Assembly (NCBI RefSeq): GCF_019702925.1
Contig: NZ_AP024713.1
Location: 1,302,001 to 1,366,000 of the forward strand
Source of the DNA: Campylobacter sp. 19-13652
Lineage (GTDB): Bacteria; Campylobacterota; Campylobacteria; Campylobacterales; Campylobacteraceae
DNA: 64,000 nucleotides
Direction of reading: 5' to 3'
Under the pieces are notes generated by a model. The model saw nothing but the letters and a program-made list of their open reading frames with translations. It searched no databases and had not been told where the DNA came from. Made by a program: the position numbers and the translations under genes. Positions 20,460 through 27,950 of this stretch are shown piece after piece (the first letter of the stretch is position 1; each line of letters opens with the position of its first letter).

Positions 20460-21007
20460 GGCGGTGCGAGTGGTGCGAAAAGGACGAGCTTTACAGGCAC
20501 TACCACGATAATGAGTGGGGCGAGGCAAATAAGAGCGAGCGCGAGCTTTTTGAGCTTGTCTGCTTAGAGAGTATGCAAGCTGGACTTAGCTGGCATATTG
20601 TACTTAAAAAAAGGGAGGCTTTAAGGGCTGCGTTTTTGGGATTTGAACCAGAGGTTGTGGCTAAGTTTAGCAAAGCAGAAGTATCACGCATAATGGGCAT
20701 AGAGGGCGTAATAAAGCATGAGGCAAAGGTGCGAGCCTGCATAACAAATGCTCAATGCTTTTTGGCAGTGCGGGCTGAGTTTGGTAGCTTTTGGAGCTAT
20801 CTTTTAAGCTTTACTCCAAACAATACGCCCATCATCAACCGCTACGAGCGCATAAGCGACCTACCAAGCAAAAGCGAGATAAGCATAGCACTGGCTAAAG
20901 ACATGAAAAAGCGGGGGTTTAAATTTTTTGGAGAAGTCATAGCGCACTCATTTTTGCAAGCCTGCGGAGTATTAAACGAACATCTAAACTACTGCTATAA
21001 GGCGTAA
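20456..21007 (+). CDS. tag: DNA-3-methyladenine glycosylase I
   Basis: 183 residues, normal. It excises 3-methyladenine in base-excision repair. The N-terminal CEWCEKDELYRHYHDNEWG holds the zinc Cys and His and the substrate-binding DNEWG motif; ECLESMQAGLSW-type (VCLESMQAGLSWHIVL) follows; the C-terminal HSFLQACGVLNEH supplies the second His and Cys of the zinc snap. Last gene of the ileS operon; a 542 nt gene-free region follows. Confidence 0.95.
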   Translation: MRRCEWCEKDELYRHYHDNEWGEANKSERELFELVCLESMQAGLSWHIVLKKREALRAAFLGFEPEVVAKFSKAEVSRIMGIEGVIKHEAKVRACITNAQCFLAVRAEFGSFWSYLLSFTPNNTPIINRYERISDLPSKSEISIALAKDMKKRGFKFFGEVIAHSFLQACGVLNEHLNYCYKA

Positions 21008-21191
21008 TAGCAAGTAGCGCAAAGATTGCTTTTAAGAAAAACTAAAGGAATTTAGCTCCGCAATTTACATATATTTTATGAACCTTACATGGGTTTTTAA
21101 ATTTAAAAGACAGTGCTAATTTTAAATTCTTAGGCTTTTTAAAGAATAGTGCTATTTTTAATTATAAATTTTAAGTCACAGTGCAAGCCTG

Positions 21192-21261
21192 ATGCCGCTA
21201 ATTTACACTGGTTGCTTTTAGTATTGCCGCAACTGCTTTGCAATATCGGTACAATTTTAGC
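21192..21261 (-). repeat. Degenerate intergenic repeat R1, copy B
   Basis: The most diverged of the three R1 copies. It keeps CTAATTTACACTGGTTGCTT, then TTTGCAAT, then CGGTACAATTTTAGC on the plus strand. On the minus strand it ends ILKATSVN followed by TAG at the position homologous to the stop codons of copies A and C. Confidence 0.5.
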
Positions 21262-21266
21262 GCTGC

Positions 21267-21274
21267 GGGGGGGG
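21267..21274 (+). repeat. Poly-G tract (G8)
   Basis: Eight consecutive G between CGCTGC and CTTATCG, next to R1 copy B. It is the only G or C run of this length that I noticed in the window. In Campylobacter, such tracts inside genes drive phase variation by slippage; here no intact gene spans it. Confidence 0.85.
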
Positions 21275-21417
21275 CTTATCGTAAAATCTAAAGAGCGTAG
21301 GCACGCAAGCTCAGCACAAGCCCCAGTATAAACGGAAATACAAAACTAGAAATTAGCGAGCTATCACCCTAAGATACAAGTGATAACTAAACCACTCATG
21401 GGGCTTAATTTTTAAAT

Positions 21418-21516
21418 TTACAAAGCAATATTACCATTTAAAAAGTCAACCCCTATTACAAATCCTATGGCAACACCAATTACGTGTCTTGCACCTATTA
21501 AAGGTACCCACAGACC
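21418..21516 (-). pseudogene. Remnant of a hydrophobic protein C-terminus
   Basis: On the minus strand 32 codons are open between a TGA (21517-21519) and a TAA (21418-21420). They read as a membrane-like peptide with GLWVPLIGARHVIGV and GFVIGVDFLNGNIAL. There is no start codon or ribosome site, so it is best seen as the decayed end of a lost gene. I do not recognise the family. Confidence 0.4.
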
Positions 21517-21549
21517 TCATAAATTTAATAAATAAAGCAAAAAGCCAAC

Positions 21550-22833
21550 CTACCTAAGCGCTCCACTAAGTCTAGCCATCACATCCTCGCTGATCTCGCC
21601 TATGTCGCTATAAAGCTCGATATATGAGAGTATGAGCTTATGCGCCGCAGCAAGTGCGTCATTTTGTGTCTTAAAAACCCTAGCCTTTGCATCAAGCAAA
21701 TCAACTAAATTCTTAAGCCCCTCCTCATATCCGCGCTCGATAGAATGCTCATACACCAAAGAGTGCTCAAGCGAGCTTTTAGCTATGTCATATTCAGAGA
21801 TATAGCCTAGATAATCGCTCATCGCCTGACGCTGCTTTATGGCTATCTCGCGCCTTGCGTCGGCCTCTTTTTCAGCGCTAGCTAAGCGCATAAGCCTACC
21901 CTCCTCTACTCGCGCTTTCGTGCCACCACCTGAGTAAAGTGGCAGCGTAAACTTCACCATGCCCTCGACCTTATTTAACTCATCTGGAAAGTACCTATCA
22001 TCACGGTAATTATGATTAAAATACCCTATGCTAAAATCCACGCTAGGCAGGTACTCGCTCACGCGCTTTGAATAGTCCTTTTCGTAGTATTCGCGCCCTA
22101 GCTTTGCCTGTTTGTAGTCAAAGTTTGCTTCAACGTTTTCAAATTTATCGAGGCTTTCTCGCCTAAAAAAATCCACATCAAGCTCGCTAAAATTTGCCAC
22201 ATCAATCTCCTGCCCCACAAGCCTTGCTAGGCTTAGACGGCTTAGTTCTATGCGCCTTTTAGCGCGTGCTACCTCTAGGCTAGCCTCGTCTAACCTCACC
22301 TTTGACTCAAGTGTATCCATCTTATTAGCAAGCCCCATATCAAGGGACTTTTGCATACGCTCATATCGTGCCTTACTAGCCTGTTCGTAGCTTTTAGCCA
22401 CGCTTAGAGACTGCTTATCATACGCATAAGCAAAATACGCCTGCGCTACCTTTTTGGCAAGCTCTTGCTTTGTGTTTTGATACTGGAGATTTGAGCTTTC
22501 CTCGCGTACCTTTGCGAGACTACGCTCATACCATGCTGGCACGCGTAGCAGGCTTTGGTTTAAATTTATGCCGTACTTTAGATAGCTCTCATCTGTTCTA
22601 TTTGTAGCGCCTCTACGGCGATATTTTTCCATTACATAATTTGCATCAAGGCTAATGCTAGGTAGTAAATAAGCCGTAGCACTACTGGTACGCTCACTAG
22701 CCGCTTGGGCTTCGTATAGGCTCTGCTTTAGCTCACTATTATTCTCTAGAGCCATAGTATAAGCCTCACTTAAGCTAGCTGCACCTAAACTCGCAGCCGA
22801 TAAAAATAGCAAAGATATAAATTTAATCCTCAT
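21550..22833 (-). CDS. sapF: TolC-family outer-membrane channel of type I secretion (SapF-like)
   Basis: 427 residues from the ATG at 22833 (MRIKFISLLFLSAASLGAAS, a signal peptide). An upstream in-frame start would spoil the signal sequence. Outer-membrane efflux-protein repeats follow: long helices such as ELAKKVAQAYFAYAYDKQSL and strands such as YGINLNQSLL, in two similar halves. It would form the trimeric exit duct for the ABC/HlyD pair encoded just upstream. The start overlaps the HlyD gene end by 11 nt. The name follows the C. fetus S-layer secretion operon sapCDEF and rests on gene order plus the SapC homologue. Confidence 0.8.
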   Translation of the reverse strand: MRIKFISLLFLSAASLGAASLSEAYTMALENNSELKQSLYEAQAASERTSSATAYLLPSISLDANYVMEKYRRRGATNRTDESYLKYGINLNQSLLRVPAWYERSLAKVREESSNLQYQNTKQELAKKVAQAYFAYAYDKQSLSVAKSYEQASKARYERMQKSLDMGLANKMDTLESKVRLDEASLEVARAKRRIELSRLSLARLVGQEIDVANFSELDVDFFRRESLDKFENVEANFDYKQAKLGREYYEKDYSKRVSEYLPSVDFSIGYFNHNYRDDRYFPDELNKVEGMVKFTLPLYSGGGTKARVEEGRLMRLASAEKEADARREIAIKQRQAMSDYLGYISEYDIAKSSLEHSLVYEHSIERGYEEGLKNLVDLLDAKARVFKTQNDALAAAHKLILSYIELYSDIGEISEDVMARLSGALR

Positions 22834-24106
22834 TAAACGCCCTTGTAAACATATCCAAAAATGGCTTAAGTAAATAATTAAGCACCGTACGCTCACCAGT
22901 TTTTACAACCACTTCAGCTGGCATGCCAGGCAGCAAGAAAAAGTCATTCTCCTTTAGCTCCTTCTCTCCAAGAGGCGTTAGCTCTGCCTTTAGCTCATAG
23001 TATGGCATGCCACGATTATCAGTTAGACTATCGGCTGAGACGTAGATTACACGTCCTTGCATCACGTGGCTTTGCCTGCTGTTAAACGCGCTAAACCTCA
23101 TATCCGCCTCCTGCCCCACATGCACGGTATCGATGTCTGAAATATTTAACTTAGCGTCTATGACGTAGTGCGCATTTTTTGGCACGATAGACATGATAGC
23201 CTCCCCAGGGCGCACCACGCCACCTATGGTGTGTATGGCTAGTTCTACCACAGTACCGTCAACTGGCGATTTTACCATTGCGCGCTCTAGCTGATCTTTT
23301 AGTGCAGCATAGCGCTCTTTTGAATTTGCTAGCTTATCCTTTGCATCCTCGAGATTTTTTAGCACCTCCTCTTTAAAGCTTCTTTGCCTCACCACCATTT
23401 GAGATTTAGTCTCAGTTACTTGAACATTTAATCTTGAGATTTCGGCCCTAGTGCTAGCCACATCACCCTCAAGCGTGCTTTTTTCACGCTCTATCTCACG
23501 CAGACGCACCTTATCTGTAAGCTGTTCTTTAAATAACCTCTGCCATTCGTGCATCTCTTCGCTTAGGCTAGCTATTCGCTTAAGCTTTGCTTCAAGTATC
23601 GCTTGAGTACCCACTATCTGTTGCTTTAGTTGCTGCTCTCGCTTTGTGAGTATGGCTAGCTCGTCTTTTAAAAGCCTATTTTGTTCGTTAAAAATACTCT
23701 TTTGCGCAGCCACTGCCTCGCTAAATCCAGCAAATTTGTCCAAGCTAGTGTCAAATTTAACCTCGCTCACGTCATCTCTTTGCGCTTCCAGACGGCTTAC
23801 TAGCACACTGCTTTGCAAAAGATCATTTCTTACTATCTCTATTTCTGAGTTTAGCCTGGCGCTTTGAATTTCAACCAACGGCTGTCCCTGTTTAACCTCA
23901 TCACCATCTTTTACATAAATTTTGCCCACAACGCCGCCTTCTAGGTGCTGGATTATCTTTTTATTGTCCACCACGCCCACCTGTCCAGGTGCGACGGCTG
24001 CGGATTTTAGCGGAGCTAGCCCTATCCAAAGCCCAAATACAAAAACGAGTAAAAATATCACCACACCGCCTGCAAATACGGTGCTTTTTTCGCTTTTTAA
24101 TATCAT
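22823..24106 (-). CDS. sapE: HlyD-family periplasmic adaptor (SapE-like)
   Basis: 427 residues. One membrane helix near the N-terminus (VFAGGVVIFLLVFVFGLWIG), then a lipoyl half-motif (VVGKIYVKDGDEVKQGQPLV). A long coiled-coil hairpin (about 100-260) is followed by the second lipoyl half (VKSPVDGTVVELAIHTIGG) and a C-terminal beta domain with the HlyD signature LLPGMPAEVVVKTGERTVL. It bridges the inner-membrane ABC exporter and the TolC-type channel. Overlaps both neighbours (4 nt and 11 nt). Confidence 0.88.
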   Translation of the reverse strand: MILKSEKSTVFAGGVVIFLLVFVFGLWIGLAPLKSAAVAPGQVGVVDNKKIIQHLEGGVVGKIYVKDGDEVKQGQPLVEIQSARLNSEIEIVRNDLLQSSVLVSRLEAQRDDVSEVKFDTSLDKFAGFSEAVAAQKSIFNEQNRLLKDELAILTKREQQLKQQIVGTQAILEAKLKRIASLSEEMHEWQRLFKEQLTDKVRLREIEREKSTLEGDVASTRAEISRLNVQVTETKSQMVVRQRSFKEEVLKNLEDAKDKLANSKERYAALKDQLERAMVKSPVDGTVVELAIHTIGGVVRPGEAIMSIVPKNAHYVIDAKLNISDIDTVHVGQEADMRFSAFNSRQSHVMQGRVIYVSADSLTDNRGMPYYELKAELTPLGEKELKENDFFLLPGMPAEVVVKTGERTVLNYLLKPFLDMFTRAFNED

Positions 24107-25854
24107 TTACTCTCCTTTTCATCAGCTGGATCTGCATCATCTAAACTCACGCTAGGACGGGCTTGCTTTTTTACTTGCTGAGGAGCAGCATTAGTCGCAC
24201 CAAGCTGCGCTAGTACCGCATCTCTGGCGCCAAAATATGCAAGTCGTCCCGCATTTAGCACAGCTATTTTATCCACCGCCTGCAAGACGTTTAGCTTATG
24301 CGTGATCAGAACGATTGTAGCCTGCCCTTTTAAAGATAGCAGGGTACTTAAAAGCGCTCTTTCACCCTCCTCATCAAGGCTTGCGTTTGGCTCGTCCAAG
24401 ACTATGATCTTTGGATTTTTATAAAGCGCTCGAGCAAGCGCAACCCTCTGACGCTGTCCACCTGATAGGCTCATGCCGCCTATACCGATTTTAGTATCAT
24501 AGCCTTCAGGTAAGTTTAATATCATCTCATGCACATTTGCCTTTTTAGCAGCCTCAACTATGGCCTCGCTATCAAGCTCGCCAAAGCGGGCGATATTCTC
24601 AGCCACGCTGCCCTCAAAAAGCTCAACATCTTGCGGCAAATAGCCCACAAACTGCCCCAAATGATCCACGTCATACTGCCTAATATCAGCCCCATCGACC
24701 CTAACCACGCCGTGAAAGACTGGCCAAATACCAAGCATCACTCGAGCAAGCGAGCTTTTGCCAGCTGCACTTGGTCCTATTATCGCACACATATCGCCTG
24801 CATTTAACGCAAAGCTAAGCCCAAGAAGTGATGGCTGCTTTGAATTTGGCGGCATCAAAGAGACATCTTCAAGCGCTATATCGCCCTTTGGATCTGGCAG
24901 GCGGAGCTTTTCGTTTTCGGCTGGAAAATCGTTTAAAAACTTATCAAGTCTAACATACGCTTCCTTTGCGCCTTTGTAGCTTTTCCAGCTAGAAATCAGC
25001 ACATCAAGCGGTGCAAGCGCTCGCCCCATGATTATAGAACCAGCTATCATCATACCTGGATTTATCTCCATCTTAACGACCAAATACGCCCCAAGCCCCA
25101 GCATAAGTGAAGCCGAAGCCACACGGAAAGATTTGGATAAATTTGCATATACACCAGCTTTCACGCTTGATTCTGAGTGAGCATGTAAAAAGTCATCGTG
25201 TTTTTTCTCCCAAATTTTACGCAGATTTTCATTCATGCCCATAGCCTGTATGACTTCGCTGTTTCTTAAATTTAAATCAATAAATCTAATCTCGCTCTTA
25301 TATGCGTCATTTGAGCGCTTTAGCCCATCCTTTGTCGCGCGCTCATTTAAAAGAGCAAGAATAAATAAAATAATCGCACAAACTATGCTAAAATAGCCAA
25401 AATACGGATGAAATAAAAACAGTATAAAAATATAAAACGGCAGCCACGGCGCATCTAAAAACGCAAAGACGCCGTTTGTGCTTAAATACTGCTTAAGCGT
25501 GTTTAAATCGCTCATCGCCCCAGAGCTTACTCTGCCTGGCTGAGAGCTAGCCAGACGAAAGATGGCGTTATAAATTCTCTTTGACAAAGCTAGATCTATC
25601 TGGTTTGAAAAGACTATTAAAATGCGGCTTCTAAGCACCTCAAAAAGCCCCATACAAACGTACAAAAACACGACTATGAGAGTGAGAAAAAACAGCGTAT
25701 CCATACTGCGACTACTGACTACGCGCCCATAAAGCTGGAGCATATACAAAGGCGGCGTGAGCATCAAAAGGTTAACAAACATGGAAAAGATGCCTGCATA
25801 AATCATACATCTTTTGGATTTTAAAATAGCGTTTTTTAGCTCATCGATTTTCAT
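24103..25854 (-). CDS. sapD: Type I secretion ABC permease/ATPase (SapD-like)
   Basis: 583 residues. An N-terminal transmembrane domain with six helices (about 20-310) is fused to an ABC ATPase: Walker A GPSAAGKSSLARVML, signature LSGGQRQRVALARALY, Walker B IIVLDEPNASLDEEGE, H-loop VLITHKL. It lacks an N-terminal C39 peptidase, so it is of the PrtD/LapB-like class that exports proteins with C-terminal signals. A charged tail (QARPSVSLDDADPADEKESK) follows the ATPase. No RTX or S-layer substrate gene lies in the window. It overlaps the sapC-like gene by 14 nt. Confidence 0.85.
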   Translation of the reverse strand: MKIDELKNAILKSKRCMIYAGIFSMFVNLLMLTPPLYMLQLYGRVVSSRSMDTLFFLTLIVVFLYVCMGLFEVLRSRILIVFSNQIDLALSKRIYNAIFRLASSQPGRVSSGAMSDLNTLKQYLSTNGVFAFLDAPWLPFYIFILFLFHPYFGYFSIVCAIILFILALLNERATKDGLKRSNDAYKSEIRFIDLNLRNSEVIQAMGMNENLRKIWEKKHDDFLHAHSESSVKAGVYANLSKSFRVASASLMLGLGAYLVVKMEINPGMMIAGSIIMGRALAPLDVLISSWKSYKGAKEAYVRLDKFLNDFPAENEKLRLPDPKGDIALEDVSLMPPNSKQPSLLGLSFALNAGDMCAIIGPSAAGKSSLARVMLGIWPVFHGVVRVDGADIRQYDVDHLGQFVGYLPQDVELFEGSVAENIARFGELDSEAIVEAAKKANVHEMILNLPEGYDTKIGIGGMSLSGGQRQRVALARALYKNPKIIVLDEPNASLDEEGERALLSTLLSLKGQATIVLITHKLNVLQAVDKIAVLNAGRLAYFGARDAVLAQLGATNAAPQQVKKQARPSVSLDDADPADEKESK

Positions 25855-26935
25855 TTTCTATTATCCTAGCAGCTAAATTTTCAAGGTTTACAAGGCTTCT
25901 TAGGTGTGAGTTTATAAGCTCTAAATACCCTCGCCTGGCAAAATTTGCAAGCGTGGCATCATCTAGCTCGTTTAGCTTTTTACGGCTAACGACAGAAAAG
26001 CCCTTTATAAGCGTAACTTTCTTATCATCTATGTTTACGCTTAGCTCCTTATTCACTAAAATGCCAGTCTTTCGTATCTCCTCAAGAGCTACGTTTGTCC
26101 GCTCAAGCTCGAGATTATAGTTTCGCATCGCATTTATCGTAAAGCCCAAAAATTCAGTAGGAGTGTCATCGTCGTTAAAAAGCCTCTCGCCACCACCGCT
26201 TAGCTGCGGCGCATTCTCATCTATGCAAAGTACCTGCTCTCCGCCCACTTCGGCTAGGCTAAATGGGTAGTTTTTCACGCTAGCTGGCAGGTAGCCTTTG
26301 AAATTTTGATCTACTAATATATTGCTATCCTTGCCAAAAAGCACCACAAGGCGCGGCACGACGTCGTTTGTAAAAACGATAGCAAAATCCCGTTCACAAG
26401 CCACGCTCTCGCTAGCGACTATCTGTGCAAACGGAAACTGCGGCATCATGTCCTGATGGTAGCTTAGGTTTTTATGCTGGCTCGGGTTTAAAGCGACTAA
26501 TCTCATCTGTGTCCTTTTTTTAAATTTTTCTATCTCTATTCTTTTGTATAAACTTAAATCTTTATTAATATTAGCAAAAGTATAGCCTCCAACGTGGGCT
26601 ATGTAGGCAAGCAAATCGTCAAATTCATCCAAGCTCACAGCCCTAATCTCGTACCTTTTTATATTACTTTTAGCTGGCTCTTTGCGGAGTTTATTTCGCC
26701 CCCTTACAAAGGTCGAATTAAGCGTTTGCATAAATTTTGGTGCATTTTGCGTCTGCAGAAAAAGCACGACTTCAAAATCAGCTAACGCATAGCCAAATAC
26801 CTGTGTATCGTTCTTTTTAGCCAAAGAAGTAAGGGTATTTGAGTATAGTTTTTTCTCATCATCATCAAGAAAAAACTCGCCCTTTTGCTTTATAAAAACG
26901 CAACCACTTTCTATATTGCGAATAGCCCTTCCCAT
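25841..26935 (-). CDS. sapC: SapC-family protein with N-terminal transposase-like domain
   Basis: 364 residues from the ATG at 26935, chosen for its AAGGA site; longer frames start inside the 5' leader. Residues about 144-364 match the SapC family (MRLVALNPSQHKNLSYH, FPFAQIVASESVACERDFAIVF, FKGYLPASVKNYPF), which accompanies S-layer secretion genes. Residues 1-125 look like a REP-associated tyrosine transposase (Y1) domain: GRAIRNIESGCVFIKQKGEF, FLDDDEKKLY and a late AYIAHVGGY. The HxH metal site is missing, replaced by ADFEVVLFLQT. So this is probably a repurposed, inactive domain. First gene of the secretion operon. Confidence 0.72.
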   Translation of the reverse strand: MGRAIRNIESGCVFIKQKGEFFLDDDEKKLYSNTLTSLAKKNDTQVFGYALADFEVVLFLQTQNAPKFMQTLNSTFVRGRNKLRKEPAKSNIKRYEIRAVSLDEFDDLLAYIAHVGGYTFANINKDLSLYKRIEIEKFKKRTQMRLVALNPSQHKNLSYHQDMMPQFPFAQIVASESVACERDFAIVFTNDVVPRLVVLFGKDSNILVDQNFKGYLPASVKNYPFSLAEVGGEQVLCIDENAPQLSGGGERLFNDDDTPTEFLGFTINAMRNYNLELERTNVALEEIRKTGILVNKELSVNIDDKKVTLIKGFSVVSRKKLNELDDATLANFARRGYLELINSHLRSLVNLENLAARIIENENR

Positions 26936-26970
26936 AAGTATCCTTAAATTTATTCGTAGATGAGATTTTA

Positions 26971-27003
26971 GCACTTTAATATTAAATTTTACTGAAAAAG
27001 TGC
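26971..27003. promoter_or_regulatory. Inverted repeat in the sapC leader
   Basis: GCACTTT at 26971-26977 pairs with AAAGTGC at 26997-27003, and a 12-base perfect palindrome TTTAATATTAAA (26975-26986) lies partly inside. It is located between the -10 box (27017) and the sapC start (26935), so it could be an operator or a leader hairpin. Function not shown. Confidence 0.35.
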
Positions 27004-27016
27004 CAAAGTAAAGACT

Positions 27017-27022
27017 ATTATA
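27017..27022 (-). promoter_or_regulatory. -10 box of the sapCDEF-like operon
   Basis: The minus strand reads GGGTTATAATAGTC, a perfect TATAAT lying across the stop codon of the upstream acyltransferase gene. The predicted leader is about 75 nt, long for this genome and containing an inverted repeat. It implies the secretion operon is transcribed on its own, not only from the glycan cluster. Confidence 0.55.
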
Positions 27023-27950
27023 ACCCAAATCTATAAATTTGCATAGGTTTCTCGATTAAAAAATAGATAAAAATAGCTAACAGGATAGAAAAGGCTATAG
27101 AATAAAGTACGCTTATGCCAAAATATTCACATATCCAAATGCATAAAAACTGATCCAAGAATACAATATAGGATAAAGAACCAAAAAATGAATTTAGCCT
27201 TAGCTGTGGTTTTTTGATCCCACATAAAACTATCAATAAAGAGCCAAACACAAAGCCCGAGATACTCTCTAAACCAAAAGCCAAAAAAGCAAGTCCAAAA
27301 ATCTTAATAAAACATATAAGCATAATTGATAAAATTAAAAATAGTGATAAAATTTTATATTTTTTAGTATATATTAAAAAACCAGAGTAAAATAGAAAAA
27401 ATACTCCACAAATGAGTCTATATCCAAAAAGATTTGCGTCTAAAACTCCAAAATTAGATAGAACAAAAACCAAAAAACTTCCAAATGCCATAAAAACACC
27501 GATTTTTTTAAACACTATAGCAAGGATAAGCAAAAGATAAGCCTGCAACTCTAGCCCCAAGGACCATGCAGTTGGAATTAATAAATTTAATCCAACAGGC
27601 GCATCTATAACAGAAAGATCAAAGAAATAAAAATAATTAAGCGGGACTATAAATAAACTTATTATTATGTTCGGATTATTTATATTAAAATTTCCAAAAC
27701 CAGTAACAGATAAGAATAAAATACTTAAAATAAAAATAACAAAATATGATGGAAATATCCGTATAATTCTATCTCTAACAAAATAAAAAATATTAAGCTT
27801 AGCCACATCAATGAAAACCTTAGATGTAACCAAGCCTGCTAATATATAAAACACCATAACAGCAAATGAGCCTATATTAAAGGACTCATTAAGCCAAATG
27901 TGTGAAAAAAGCACTAAAAAAGAGAGCATGAGTCTAACATACCCAAGCAT
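27018..27950 (-). CDS. Membrane acyltransferase (acyltransferase_3 family)
   Basis: 310 residues from the ATG at 27950, which overlaps the manC stop by one base (TGATG). Around ten membrane helices. The first helix ends with the catalytic-type histidine LVLFSHIWLNESFNIG, followed by VMVFYILAGLVTSKV and FYFVRDRIIRIFPSYFV, the usual order in OafA/YrhL-like enzymes that O-acetylate surface sugars. The cytoplasmic-to-periplasmic acetyl transfer role and the O-chain as target are inferred from its glycan-cluster position. Base composition is strongly AT-rich. Confidence 0.82.
   Translation of the reverse strand: MLGYVRLMLSFLVLFSHIWLNESFNIGSFAVMVFYILAGLVTSKVFIDVAKLNIFYFVRDRIIRIFPSYFVIFILSILFLSVTGFGNFNINNPNIIISLFIVPLNYFYFFDLSVIDAPVGLNLLIPTAWSLGLELQAYLLLILAIVFKKIGVFMAFGSFLVFVLSNFGVLDANLFGYRLICGVFFLFYSGFLIYTKKYKILSLFLILSIMLICFIKIFGLAFLAFGLESISGFVFGSLLIVLCGIKKPQLRLNSFFGSLSYIVFLDQFLCIWICEYFGISVLYSIAFSILLAIFIYFLIEKPMQIYRFGL

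Larger units (their letters stand above)
21008..21549. other. Gene-free region between tag and the Sap secretion operon
   Basis: 542 nt between the converging tag and sapF-like genes. It contains R1 repeat copy B (21192-21261), a run of eight G (21267-21274) and, on the minus strand, an open protein-like remnant at 21418-21516. Short duplicated AT-rich segments with the core AGTGCTA occur near 21114 and 21148. I see no strong terminator hairpin. The impression is of eroded coding sequence. Confidence 0.6.

Noticed and set aside
21149-21331. Plus-strand open frame of 60 codons in the tag-sapF spacer
   Set aside because: Runs through the R1 repeat and the G8 tract, no ribosome site, and the R1 copies are coding-like on the other strand instead.
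26985-27010. Sigma-54 promoter before sapC
   Set aside because: TTTGGCAC is present but the TTGC element expected at -12 is missing; a normal TATAAT box lies just upstream.
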